From Alloiococcus otitis ATCC 51267 (lineage in GTDB: Bacteria; Bacillota; Bacilli; Lactobacillales; Carnobacteriaceae_A): 64,000 nucleotides of DNA. Where the stretch lies: assembly GCF_000315445.1 (NCBI RefSeq), contig NZ_JH992960.1:62001-126000 (forward strand). Reading direction: 5' to 3'. Every line of letters starts with the position of its first letter. Position 1 is the stretch's first letter. A model generated the notes under the pieces. The model was not told where the DNA came from. It did not search any database and saw only the letters and a list, made by a program, of their open reading frames with translations. The position numbers and the translations under genes were made by a program. Shown here in pieces: positions 47,418 through 56,904 of this stretch.

Positions 47418-48767
47418 ATGAAAGAGGAATTACTATACGGCCGGCAGCTTTTAGCACGGGAATTACCCTTAGAGTTCGACCCGGCGTCCAACAAAAAGCT
47501 TCAAAGCTATCCGGCTTTTGAGGAAAAGTCAGGCAAGTGGATTTGCCGTCGGTGCGGAGCCCATGTTGTCCCTATTAAACCTACTTTTTGCCAATGTGGC
47601 CAAGAATGTGGTTACTGTACTCAGTGTATTCAAATGGGCAAGGTCAAAAGATGCCTGTCCTTTTACCATATTGAAGAGGAGAATCGTTTTCCTAAGATAA
47701 AAGATCCCCTGGCCTGGCAAGGACAGCTGTCGAGCCAACAAGACTTGGCTGCCCAAGATATTGTCCAAGCTATCCTCAACCGGCGAACCCTCCTGGTATG
47801 GGCTGTGGCCGGGGCAGGTAAAACTGAAATGCTCTTTAAGGGCTTGGCCCTGGCTATTGAGAAAGGTTACCGGATTGGCTTGGCTTCCCCCCGGGTGGAT
47901 GTTTGTCTAGAACTTTATCCCAGGCTCCAGGCAGCCTTCCCTAAACTTGCTATTTCCCTCCTCTATGGTCAAATGGAAGAAGACTATGTCTATCGCCAGA
48001 TGACCATCGCTACCACCCACCAGCTCTTACGGTTCAAGCAAGCCTTTGACCTTCTCATCATTGATGAAATTGATGCCTTCCCCTTTGACACTGACCTCGT
48101 CTTGCAAAGAGGGGCAGACCAGGCCCGGAAGGAGAACTCGGCATTAATCTACCTAACGGCCACTCCTAACCGGCAGATGCAGAAGCAAATCAAACAAAAG
48201 AAAATCCAAGCCACTATCCTGCCGGCCCGCTACCATGGTCACCCCCTGCCAGTTCCAAAGCTGAAGCGATCTAAAAATTGGCAAGTCAACTTACTCAAGA
48301 AGGCAGGGAAGACCCCGGTTGACCGGGCCATCGCCAGTCGCCTCCAAGCAGGGCGCCGCTTTTTAATTTTCCTACCCAATATTGCCTGGTCCAAGCAATG
48401 GGAGGGGGTCCTTGAAGCCAAGTTTCCCCAGGCTAAGTTTGCTACTGTCCATGCCCAGGATCCCGACCGTAAAAGCAAGGTCATAGCCATGAGACGGCAA
48501 GAGCTGGATTTTTTAGTGACTACCACCATCCTAGAAAGAGGGGTAACCTTTCCCAATATTGACGTCTTGGTAGTAGGGGCTTGTGACCGGGTTTTTACCG
48601 AATCCTCCTTGGTTCAAATTTCGGGACGGGTAGGCCGGTCACCTGACTATCCGACCGGGGACATCCTATTTTTTTATCATGAGACCAGCCTGGCCATGAA
48701 GCGGGCAGTCAAGCAAATTAAATTGATGAATAAACTAGCAAGAAAGCGGGGGTTATTACATGAATGA
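47418..48767 (+). CDS. comFA: Competence helicase ComFA
   Basis: DNA translocase that helps pull single-stranded DNA into the cell. 449 residues. A four-cysteine zinc region (CRRCG...CQCGQECGYC, about 42-75) precedes the helicase core: Walker A WAVAGAGKTEM, IDEID in place of DEAD, LTATP, and VTTTILERGVTF with QISGRVGRS. RBS GAGGTGG. T-rich DNA followed by GCGTATATATAGG just upstream could be its promoter; no certain competence box is seen. Overlaps comFC by 8 nt. Confidence 0.95.
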   Translation: MKEELLYGRQLLARELPLEFDPASNKKLQSYPAFEEKSGKWICRRCGAHVVPIKPTFCQCGQECGYCTQCIQMGKVKRCLSFYHIEEENRFPKIKDPLAWQGQLSSQQDLAAQDIVQAILNRRTLLVWAVAGAGKTEMLFKGLALAIEKGYRIGLASPRVDVCLELYPRLQAAFPKLAISLLYGQMEEDYVYRQMTIATTHQLLRFKQAFDLLIIDEIDAFPFDTDLVLQRGADQARKENSALIYLTATPNRQMQKQIKQKKIQATILPARYHGHPLPVPKLKRSKNWQVNLLKKAGKTPVDRAIASRLQAGRRFLIFLPNIAWSKQWEGVLEAKFPQAKFATVHAQDPDRKSKVIAMRRQELDFLVTTTILERGVTFPNIDVLVVGACDRVFTESSLVQISGRVGRSPDYPTGDILFFYHETSLAMKRAVKQIKLMNKLARKRGLLHE

Positions 48768-49452
48768 CCAATGTATCCACTGCCAGGAAGAGTTTCATGC
48801 ACCCATTTCTTTTAAAGACCTACTCTTGTGGAAGCCCATTGACCAAGGACTGGTTTGCCCCAAGTGTTTTAGCCGTTTCCAAAAAGTTGATCCAGCTAGT
48901 ATGTGTCCAACTTGCTCTAAGTACCTTGAAAGTGGGGCTGTCTGTGCCGACTGCCAAGCTTGGCAAGACCTGTACCCTGACATCTCAGGTCGGCACTTAG
49001 CCTTGTTTTACTACGATGACTTTGCCAAGGACTGGATGTTTGAATTCAAGATGAAAGGGGATATCCGCTTTGGCCTGGTTTTTGGCCAGGTCTTGAGAGA
49101 ATGCATCAAGAGACACTTCCCCAACCACCTACTGGTTCCCATTCCTTCTTCGACTCCCCACTTTAAGGACCGGGGTTTTAACCAAATCGATGTTATCCTT
49201 AGTGTCCTGTCCTTTGAATATGAAGATTTACTGGCCAACACGAGCCATGGCCTTGGCCAGGCTAAAAAAACCAGGGCTGACCGCTTGCGAACCGACCAGC
49301 CCTTTTCCTACCGGGGGGCAGGGGACTTGACCCAAGTGGATATCCTTCTGGTCGATGACGTTTATACTACTGGCCGCACCCTTTACCATGCTAAAAGGCT
49401 TTTAACTGACCAGGGAGCTAGACGGGTGGACAGTTTGTCCCTCTTCCGTTAA
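48760..49452 (+). CDS. comFC: Competence protein ComFC, PRTase-like
   Basis: 230 residues. Four CxxC pairs in the N-terminal third (CIHCQ, CPKC, CPTC, CADC) form a zinc domain. A phosphoribosyltransferase-like fold follows with VPIPSS, RGFNQ and ILLVDDVYTTGRTL. It works with ComFA in DNA uptake. The gap after it (49453-49666) contains no gene that I can support. Confidence 0.95.
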   Translation: MNDQCIHCQEEFHAPISFKDLLLWKPIDQGLVCPKCFSRFQKVDPASMCPTCSKYLESGAVCADCQAWQDLYPDISGRHLALFYYDDFAKDWMFEFKMKGDIRFGLVFGQVLRECIKRHFPNHLLVPIPSSTPHFKDRGFNQIDVILSVLSFEYEDLLANTSHGLGQAKKTRADRLRTDQPFSYRGAGDLTQVDILLVDDVYTTGRTLYHAKRLLTDQGARRVDSLSLFR

Positions 49453-49666
49453 TTGCCATGACTCAACTATCTTCTTAAGTCGGCGGACATCTTCAACTAA
49501 GGACCTTTATGGCAGAAGGGACAAAAGCAAAGTGTTCTCCGACCTTGTCGCTAGGCCTAGACCTTACCGAAAAAATGTCAGCCGGGAGGCATCAGTTCTT
49601 GCTTTATCAAGTAATTCTACCTATCCTTGCCAATTTCTAAAGTAAGAATTTTACAAGTTGGACTTC

Positions 49667-49695
49667 TTGATAAATGAAGCGCTATCACCTATAAT
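49667..49695 (+). promoter_or_regulatory. hpf promoter
   Basis: TTGATA (49667-49672), 17 nt, TATAAT (49690-49695). The leader contains a perfect hairpin CTAGAC/GTCTAG at 49748-49762 just before the RBS. Confidence 0.75.
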
Positions 49696-49786
49696 GAAGG
49701 TAAATAAAGAGTTAATTTTATTAATTCTTTATTACGAATAGCTTTTGCTAGACTCGGTCTAGTAGAAGATGGAAGGGTGCATTACT

Positions 49787-50365
49787 ATGTTAAGGTTCAA
49801 TATACGCGGTGAGAACATTGAGGTAACAGATGCTTTGCGCGACTACACTGAGAAAAAAATTTCAAAAATTGAGCGTTATTTTAACAAGGAATTGACCAAT
49901 GTCGATGCCCACGTTAACTTGAAAATTTACTCCGACCGAAGTGCTAAAGTGGAAGTTACTGTCCCACTCTCCAACATTGTCTTGCGGGCTGAGGAAACCT
50001 CCCAAGATATGTACGGCAGTATTGACTTAGTGGCAGATAAACTTGAGCGACAAATTCGAAAGTATAAAACTAAAGTTAATCGCAAGATCCGTCGGGAAAA
50101 CCTATCCCGGCCGGAAGCCATTGACCCTGATTTGTGGGATAGTGATGTGCCGGCTTTGGATGATAATAGCAAAGATGATGGGGATGTTTCATCTTCTATC
50201 GTCCGCATCAAGCAAGTTGACTTGAAGCCCATGAGTCCGGAAGAAGCTGTTTTACAGATGGACTTGCTAGGACATGACTTTTTTATTTTTGAAGATGCCG
50301 AAACAGAAGGAGTCAGCTTGGTCTACAAACGCCACGATGACCAATACGGCCTACTCGAGACCTAG
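49787..50365 (+). CDS. hpf: Ribosome hibernation promoting factor, long form
   Basis: Dimerises and silences 70S ribosomes into 100S particles in slow growth. 192 residues: an N-terminal S30AE domain (MLRFNIRGENIEVTDALRDY, basic RKYKTKVNRKIRR) and a C-terminal dimerisation domain with MSPEEAVLQMDLLGHDFFIF. The ATG at 49787 has GGAAGGGTG 7 nt before; an in-frame ATG 18 nt upstream overlaps that site. Confidence 0.95.
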   Translation: MLRFNIRGENIEVTDALRDYTEKKISKIERYFNKELTNVDAHVNLKIYSDRSAKVEVTVPLSNIVLRAEETSQDMYGSIDLVADKLERQIRKYKTKVNRKIRRENLSRPEAIDPDLWDSDVPALDDNSKDDGDVSSSIVRIKQVDLKPMSPEEAVLQMDLLGHDFFIFEDAETEGVSLVYKRHDDQYGLLET

Positions 50366-50405
50366 GCTAAGATAATCTAGCCAACCATTTGAATTGACCT
50401 TTAAA

Positions 50406-50450
50406 ACAAAGCGTTCTTAACAGTAAAATTATTGTTAAGGGCGCTTTTAA
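50406..50450 (+). terminator. hpf terminator
   Basis: AAAGCG...CTTAACA pairs with TGTTAAG...CGCTTTT. The T run is short. Confidence 0.75.
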
Positions 50451-50569
50451 TGCAGTCTTTTATTTCTAAATCAATCATGGTATGATAGGGAAGTATCTTC
50501 CGGATCATGTAAATTGAAAATAATGAATACAAGGGATATGGATCTATAATCTAGAGGTGAAAGAATCAG

Positions 50570-53038
50570 ATGGCGAACTTCTTAAAACGTCTTTTTGATA
50601 ATGATAAAAAAGTCTTGCGTCGTTACGGTAAAATTGCTGATAAAATTGAAGCTTTATCAGATGATATGGCTGAGTTAACAGACGAAGAATTACAGGCCCG
50701 GACTCAAGAATTTAAGTCCCGATATGCCAATGGCGAAAGCTTGGATGAAATGCTAGTAGAGACCTTTGCTACCATGCGGGAAGCAGCTAAGCGGGTCTTG
50801 GGCCTTTACCCCTTCCGTGTCCAGTTGCAAGGGGGAATGGCCCTGCATGAAGGGAACATTGCTGAGATGAAGACTGGTGAAGGGAAGACCTTAACAGCCA
50901 CTATGCCGGTCTATTTAAATGCCATCTCTGGCAAGGGTGTCCATGTTGTCACTGTTAACGACTACCTAGCCACCCGGGATGCTGAAGAGATGGGTGAGCT
51001 TTACCGTTGGATGGGGCTGACGGTTGGTTTGAACCTCAACTCTAAGAACGCCGACGAAAAACGGGATGCCTACAATTGCGATATTACTTACTCAACCAAT
51101 AATGAGTTAGGCTTTGACTACTTAAGAGACAATATGGTGGTCTACAAGGAACAAATGGTCCAAAGACCCCTTAACTTCGCTATCTTGGATGAGGTCGACT
51201 CGATTTTAATTGACGAGGCCCGGACCCCCCTTATTATTTCGGGTCAAGCAGAAGGATCCACTTCTTACTACACTCGAACTGACTTCTTTGTCAAGGGTTT
51301 GAAAGAAGATGAGGATTACACCATTGATGTTCAGTCCAAAACCATTAACCTAACTGAAGAAGGTATTGAAAAAGCAGAGGATACCTTCAATGTTAAAAAC
51401 TTGTATGATGTGGAAAACCAAACCTTGATCCACCACCTAGACCAGGCTTTACGAGCTAACTACATTATGATCTTGGACAAGGACTATGTGGTTAAAGATG
51501 ATGAAGTCAAGATTGTCGACCAGTTTACGGGACGGATAATGGAAGGTCGCCGTTATTCTGACGGCCTCCACCAGGCAATTGAAGCTAAAGAAGATGTAGA
51601 AATTCAAAAAGAATCCAAAACCATGGCTACCATCACCTTTCAGAACTTTTTCCGTCGTTATGCCAAACTCTCTGGTATGACCGGGACAGCTAAGACAGAG
51701 GAAGAAGAGTTCCGAGAAATATACAATATGGATGTTATTGCTGTTCCAACCAACAGACCGGTAGCCCGGGATGACAAGGATGATCTCCTATACCCTACCT
51801 TGGACAGCAAGTTCAAGGCAGCAGCCCAGGACATCAAGGAACGTCATGAAATTGGCCAACCTGTTTTAGTTGGGACCGTAGCGGTGGAAACATCTGAAGT
51901 TATCTCCCGCTACCTGCAAGAACTAGACGTCCCCCATGAAATTTTGAATGCCAAAAACCACTTTAAAGAAGCAGATATTATTGTTAATGCTGGTCAACCT
52001 GGTGCAGTGACCATCGCCACCAACATGGCTGGACGGGGGACTGATATCAAGTTAGGCCCTGGTGTCAAAGAACTGGGTGGGCTAGCCGTTATCGGGACGG
52101 AACGCCACGAATCACGTCGGATTGACAACCAGTTGCGTGGTCGGTCAGGCCGGCAAGGGGACCCGGGTGTTTCTCAATTTTACTTGTCCTTAGAAGATGA
52201 CCTCATGCGACGGTTTGGGTCTGAGCGGATCCAGTCTGTTTTAGAGCAACTGAAAATTTCTGGTGACGATGCAGTGATCCAAAGTCGGATGATCTCCCGC
52301 CAGGTAGAATCAGCCCAAAAAAGGGTGGAAGGGAACAACTACGATACCCGTCGAAATGTCTTGAAATATGATGATGTTATGCGGGAACAGCGGGAAGTTA
52401 TTTACGCCCAACGCCAAGAAGTCATTATGGAAGAGGATTCTCTTTCTTACGTTGTCAATCCAATTATCCGTCGTACCATCGATGGGGCTGTGAATATTAA
52501 TACCCAAAGCGATGACTCCTCAAAATGGGACTTAGACCAGTTAGTTGATTTTGCCCACCAAGTTTTATTGCCGGCTGATTCCATTTCCAAGGAAGACTTG
52601 TATGGACGGGACCGGGAAGGCATCAGAGACTATCTCAACCAGTTGACTACTGAAGCTTACCAGGAAAAAATCAGTCAATTTAATGGAGAAGAGCAAGTCT
52701 TGGAATTCGAGAAAGTTGTCACCCTACGTGTGGTTGACCGCAAATGGACCAACCATATTGATGAGATGGACCAACTCCGACAGGGGATTGGCCTCCGGTC
52801 TTACGGCCAGTTCAATCCCTTGACTGAATACCAGCAAGAAGGTGCCCGCCTCTTTGAAGAGATGATCGGTGAAATTGAATACGAAATCACCCGCCTATTG
52901 ATGAAGTCTGAAATCAGACAAAACTTACAGCGGGAACAAGCTAGTGCGGACGGCAAGGGTAAGAAAGCTAAAAGACCGGCTAAGAAAGATGACTATGAAT
53001 ACTCCCATGACGACGAAACCAATACCGTCACGGGATAA
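50570..53038 (+). CDS. secA: Preprotein translocase ATPase SecA
   Basis: Motor that drives secretory proteins through SecYEG. 822 residues. [46 protein letters not shown] and [10 protein letters not shown] are intact, as is the helical scaffold with the [13 protein letters not shown] block. The protein ends in a Lys-rich then Asp/Glu-rich tail and has no CxCxSGK zinc motif, which most SecA proteins carry at the C-terminus. RBS GAGGTG. prfB follows. Confidence 0.97.
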   Translation: MANFLKRLFDNDKKVLRRYGKIADKIEALSDDMAELTDEELQARTQEFKSRYANGESLDEMLVETFATMREAAKRVLGLYPFRVQLQGGMALHEGNIAEMKTGEGKTLTATMPVYLNAISGKGVHVVTVNDYLATRDAEEMGELYRWMGLTVGLNLNSKNADEKRDAYNCDITYSTNNELGFDYLRDNMVVYKEQMVQRPLNFAILDEVDSILIDEARTPLIISGQAEGSTSYYTRTDFFVKGLKEDEDYTIDVQSKTINLTEEGIEKAEDTFNVKNLYDVENQTLIHHLDQALRANYIMILDKDYVVKDDEVKIVDQFTGRIMEGRRYSDGLHQAIEAKEDVEIQKESKTMATITFQNFFRRYAKLSGMTGTAKTEEEEFREIYNMDVIAVPTNRPVARDDKDDLLYPTLDSKFKAAAQDIKERHEIGQPVLVGTVAVETSEVISRYLQELDVPHEILNAKNHFKEADIIVNAGQPGAVTIATNMAGRGTDIKLGPGVKELGGLAVIGTERHESRRIDNQLRGRSGRQGDPGVSQFYLSLEDDLMRRFGSERIQSVLEQLKISGDDAVIQSRMISRQVESAQKRVEGNNYDTRRNVLKYDDVMREQREVIYAQRQEVIMEEDSLSYVVNPIIRRTIDGAVNINTQSDDSSKWDLDQLVDFAHQVLLPADSISKEDLYGRDREGIRDYLNQLTTEAYQEKISQFNGEEQVLEFEKVVTLRVVDRKWTNHIDEMDQLRQGIGLRSYGQFNPLTEYQQEGARLFEEMIGEIEYEITRLLMKSEIRQNLQREQASADGKGKKAKRPAKKDDYEYSHDDETNTVTG

Positions 53039-53053
53039 GTTCAGGAAAACGGT

Positions 53054-53090
53054 AAAAGCAGGGGCAAGGCCACCTGCTTTTCTTTTTTTT
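53054..53090 (+). terminator. Terminator between secA and prfB, abutting the prfB RBS
   Basis: AAAAGCAGG (53054-53062) pairs with CCTGCTTTT (53073-53081), followed by CT8. The prfB RBS GGAGG begins at the next base, so prfB is read only by read-through or by a promoter I cannot see. Confidence 0.8.
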
Positions 53091-53100
53091 GGAGGTAAAA

Positions 53101-54205
53101 ATGGAACGATTTGAAATAGAACAAGATTTACAAACAATGCGACAAACACTAGCCAAGTATAGGGGGTCTCTTTGACCTGGAAAAAATTCAGGCAGACCTA
53201 GCAGAGGCCCAGGAAATCATGACCCAGCCTGACTTTTGGGATGATCCTGACAAGGCCAAAGAAGTTATTGACCAGAGTAACCAATTGAAGGAGAAGGTTA
53301 ATTTATTCCAGTCCGTCCAAGGCTTGGTCGAGGAAAACGAAACCATCCTAGCCATGCTAGAAGAAGGGGAGGACCAAGACCTCTTGGCTGAATTGGAAGC
53401 CAACCTGCAAAAGGCTCATGACCGGTTAGATGAGTTAGAAATTAGCCTCCTCCTTAATGAGGAATATGATGGCAACAACGCCATCTTAGAACTCCACCCT
53501 GGGGCAGGGGGGACTGAGTCGCAAGATTGGGGCCAGATGCTCTACCGGATGTACACCCGGTGGATTGACAGCAAAGGCTTCCAGTATCAAGTCCTAGACT
53601 ACCAAGCAGGGGACGAAGCAGGTATTAAGAGTGTCTCCCTCTTAGTCAAGGGGACCAATGCCTATGGTTTACTGAAAGCAGAAAAGGGTGTCCATCGCTT
53701 AGTCCGGATCTCTCCATTTGACTCATCGGGACGGCGTCACACCTCTTTCGTCTCTTGCGAAGTGACCCCAGAATTGGACCAGGATATCGAGGTTGAAGTC
53801 AAGCCGGAAGATATTCGAATTGATACCTACCGGGCCAGTGGGGCAGGGGGACAGCACGTTAACAAAACAGATTCAGCTGTCCGGATAACCCACCAACCTA
53901 CAGGGTTTGTGGTCCAGAGCCAAGCTGGCCGGTCGCAACTCCAAAACCGCGAGCAAGCCATGACCATGCTAAAATCTAAGCTTTACCAAAAACAAGTAGA
54001 GGAAAAAGAAGCTGAAATGGCTCAGGCCAGAGGCGATCAGAAGGAAATTGGCTGGGGGTCGCAAATCCGGTCTTATGTTTTCCACCCATACTCCATGGTT
54101 AAAGACCACCGGACCAAGTTGGAGTCTGGCAACCCGGATGCAGTGATGGACGGTGACCTGGATCCCTTTATTGAAGCCTATTTGCGGTCACAAATTGATT
54201 TATGA
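53101..54205 (+). CDS. prfB: Peptide chain release factor 2, with programmed +1 frameshift
   Basis: Ends translation at UGA and UAA. The ATG at 53101 opens a 24-codon frame that stops at TGA 53173-53175. The classical recoding signal is complete: AGGGGG (53161-53166) as internal Shine-Dalgarno, three bases, then CTT TGA C. Reading resumes at 53174 ([11 protein letters not shown]) and yields 367 residues. The peptidyl hydrolysis GGQ is in [16 protein letters not shown] and the UGA-recognition tripeptide SPF is in [12 protein letters not shown]2 thus limits its own frameshift. Confidence 0.97.
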
Positions 54206-54299
54206 TTGAAATAATATTGTAATCGCCTTAACATATTGATATATTACACTGAAAGAGCTAGCCAAGTTTAGTCCAGTGAAAAGTGAATAGGTGAATAGC

Positions 54300-54986
54300 A
54301 TGATAAGAATGGAAAACGTTTATAAAAAATACGATAACGGGATTACAGCTTTAAATAAGTTGTCGGTCCAAATCGACCAAGGGGAATTTGTCTACTTGGT
54401 TGGTCCCTCCGGGGCAGGTAAGTCTACCTTTATCAAGTTGATTTATCGTGAGGAGGCTCCGACTAGGGGGAAGGTCCAGGTTAATGATTACGATACCGGC
54501 AAAATGAAGAAAAAATATATCCCCAACCTCAGACGGGAAGTCGGCGTTGTTTTTCAGGACTTCAAACTCCTCCCCCGCTTGACCGTCTATGAAAATGTTG
54601 CCTATGCCATGAAGGTGGTTGAGCAAAAACCTAGGGTCATCCAGCAGCGGGTCAACCAAGTTTTGGACCTGGTGGGCTTGAAGCACAAAGAAAAAATGTT
54701 CCCAGACCAAATCTCTGGTGGGGAGCAGCAGCGGGTGGCCATCGCCCGGGCCATTGCCAACACCCCTAAGATTTTGATCGCCGACGAACCCACCGGTAAC
54801 TTGGACCCAGATACTTCCTGGGAGGTCTTGCAAGTCTTGGAGGAGGTAAACCGCTTAGGCACTACGGTTATTATGGCGACCCACCACCAAGAAATTGTTA
54901 ACCAGGCCAAACACCGGGTGATTGCCATTGAAAGTGGCCGGATTGCCAGAGATGAAATGGAGGGTGAGTATGGTTACCAAGTTTAG
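54300..54986 (+). CDS. ftsE: Cell division ABC ATPase FtsE
   Basis: 228 residues, normal length. Walker A GPSGAGKSTFIKLIY, FQDFKLLPRLTVYENVAYAM, ISGGEQQRVAIARAI, ADEPTGNLDPDTS. With FtsX it activates wall hydrolases at the septum. The ATG at 54300 has AGGTG 7 nt upstream. Overlaps ftsX by 17 nt. Confidence 0.96.
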   Translation: MIRMENVYKKYDNGITALNKLSVQIDQGEFVYLVGPSGAGKSTFIKLIYREEAPTRGKVQVNDYDTGKMKKKYIPNLRREVGVVFQDFKLLPRLTVYENVAYAMKVVEQKPRVIQQRVNQVLDLVGLKHKEKMFPDQISGGEQQRVAIARAIANTPKILIADEPTGNLDPDTSWEVLQVLEEVNRLGTTVIMATHHQEIVNQAKHRVIAIESGRIARDEMEGEYGYQV

Positions 54987-55863
54987 AACTTTTTTTGGTC
55001 ACATTGGAGAAGCCTTCCGTAGTCTGCGCCGGAATGGCTGGATGACGGTCGCCGCGATTGCGGCAGTGGCCATCACCCTCTTTTTGGTGGGATCCTTGCT
55101 TGCCTCTGTCTTAAACTTGAACAAGTTGGCCAGTGATATTGAAGATGATGTGAATATCCGAGTGTCAATTGACCTGGCGGCTGACCAAGACGACCAGGAG
55201 GCTTTGTGGGATAAGATCATGGCTTTGGATAATGTGGCAGACATGACCTACTCTAGTCGCCATGAAGAGTTGGACAACATTATTGGAGTTTACGGTGAGG
55301 ACTTTGACCTCTTAGAAGGGGATGACAACCCGCTTTATGATGTTTTTATAGTCCACGCAACTAGTCCTGAAGCCACCCAGGCCTTGGCTGGTGAAATCGA
55401 AGACTTTAACTTTGTCCAAGATGTTAATTATGGAGGCGCTGAAGCTGACCGACTCTTCAGCTTGACCCGGACCATGCGGAATGTAGGTTTTGTGGTTATC
55501 GGCGTTTTAATCTTTACAGCCGTCTTTTTAATATCCAACACCATTCGGATTGCCATTTTCTCCCGCAGTACGGAAATTGAAATCATGCGCCTAGTCGGGG
55601 CTAAAAACTCCTTCATTCGCTGGCCCTTCCTGTTTGAAGGTGCCATTATCGGTTTAGTGGGGTCCCTAATTTCATCAGCTGTCATTGCCTATATTTACAT
55701 TAACGGCTTTGACCGCTTGATGACCCTCTTGTCGCAAACCAGCTTTGCCCTCTTAGCACCCGACCCCTTCTTGTATGGCCTACTTGGGGTCTTGGTTGCT
55801 ATCGGTGTGGTGATTGGCAGTCTTGGTTCATTACTATCCATCCGCCGTTTCTTAAAAATTTAA
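54970..55863 (+). CDS. ftsX: Cell division membrane protein FtsX
   Basis: 297 residues with four membrane helices and a large external loop (about 50-175) that contacts wall hydrolases. RNGWMTVAAIAAVAITLFLVG and TIRIAIFSRSTEIEIMRLVG are family hallmarks. The ATG at 54970 with GGAGG before it was preferred over an in-frame ATG 48 nt upstream inside ftsE. Confidence 0.95.
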   Translation: MVTKFRTFFGHIGEAFRSLRRNGWMTVAAIAAVAITLFLVGSLLASVLNLNKLASDIEDDVNIRVSIDLAADQDDQEALWDKIMALDNVADMTYSSRHEELDNIIGVYGEDFDLLEGDDNPLYDVFIVHATSPEATQALAGEIEDFNFVQDVNYGGAEADRLFSLTRTMRNVGFVVIGVLIFTAVFLISNTIRIAIFSRSTEIEIMRLVGAKNSFIRWPFLFEGAIIGLVGSLISSAVIAYIYINGFDRLMTLLSQTSFALLAPDPFLYGLLGVLVAIGVVIGSLGSLLSIRRFLKI

Positions 55864-55874
55864 AAGTTAAGCTT

Positions 55875-55913
55875 AAAAGCTAGGAAATTCAAAAAGAGTT
55901 TCCTGGCTTTTTT
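55875..55913 (+). terminator. ftsEX terminator
   Basis: AAAAGCTAGGAAA pairs with TTTCCTGGCTTTTTT around TTCAAAAAGAG. The gap to phoP (to 56190) holds only promoter-like AT-rich DNA. Confidence 0.88.
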
Positions 55914-56190
55914 ATAGTGATGCTTTTCCACTGGCCAGGGTTATTTTTGGACACCTAAGACTATGAATGTTCCAACTTTGGATTCTTCATTGCCAGACAG
56001 GATCATTTTTTGTTTAAAGAATAATACAAGAATGTATAGCTTATGTTAAGAGTGATAGCTTTTCGTAAAAAGTGTGTTACTATATGGTTGATTAAACTAA
56101 TCATTAACCAAGTTATGCTTAGGCTGAGTTGGGATTGGCCTGACCCAGACTGGTTAATGTAAAAGTTAGAGGACAAGGAAGGGATATATG

Positions 56191-56904
56191 ATGAAGAAAG
56201 TTTTAATAATTGAAGATGAAAGCTCAATTGCTAAACTCTTAAGTTACAATATTGAGCAGGAAGGCTTTGCAACGGAAACCGCCCTAGATGGTCGGGAAGG
56301 CTACCAACTAGCCTTAGCCAATGATTTCGACATGATTATCTTGGACTTGATGCTCCCATCCATGGATGGGATTGATGTTTGCCGGCAGTTGCGTGGGGAG
56401 AAGGTTGACACACCCATTATCATGCTGACAGCCAAAGATTCGGAAGTGGATAAAATAATAGGCTTGGAGATCGGGGCTGATGACTATATGACCAAGCCCT
56501 TTAGTCCCAGAGAAGTCATTGCCCGGATGAAGGCTGTCTTTAGACGGTATGACAAGGCAGTTGAATCTGACAATACCACTAGCCAGGTCTCTGCTAATAA
56601 ACTGATTACAGTCGGGGATATTGAGATTAACCCGGTCGAATTTAAGGTTCGGGTTAAAGGCCAAGAAATCCTCCTAACCCCTAAAGAATTTGACCTCCTA
56701 CTTTACCTAGCCAAACGTCAAAGCCGGATTTTAAGCCGGGAGCAACTCCTTAATGCTATTTGGAATTACGATTTTACAGGGGAAACTCGGATTGTCGATG
56801 TTCACATTAGCCACCTCCGTGAAAAAATAGAGGAAGATACCAAAAATCCCCAATACATTAAAACGGCTAGAGGCTTTGGCTACAAATTCGAGGCCCCTAG
56901 ATGA
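56191..56904 (+). CDS. phoP: Phosphate response regulator PhoP
   Basis: OmpR-type regulator, about 237 residues. Receiver domain with the phosphorylated Asp in DMIILDLMLPSMDG and the switch Lys in DDYMTKPFSP; winged-helix C-terminus with LTPKEFDLLLYLAKRQSRIL and VDVHISHLREKIE. Of two adjacent ATGs, 56191 has better spacing (7 nt) from AAGGAAGGG. Four-base overlap with phoR. The pst genes directly downstream, behind Pho boxes, support PhoP over WalR. Confidence 0.9.
   Translation: MKKVLIIEDESSIAKLLSYNIEQEGFATETALDGREGYQLALANDFDMIILDLMLPSMDGIDVCRQLRGEKVDTPIIMLTAKDSEVDKIIGLEIGADDYMTKPFSPREVIARMKAVFRRYDKAVESDNTTSQVSANKLITVGDIEINPVEFKVRVKGQEILLTPKEFDLLLYLAKRQSRILSREQLLNAIWNYDFTGETRIVDVHISHLREKIEEDTKNPQYIKTARGFGYKFEAPR

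Noticed and set aside
53219-54205. prfB start at the internal ATG
   Set aside because: The true start at 53101 and the CTT TGA C recoding site account for the missing N-terminus.
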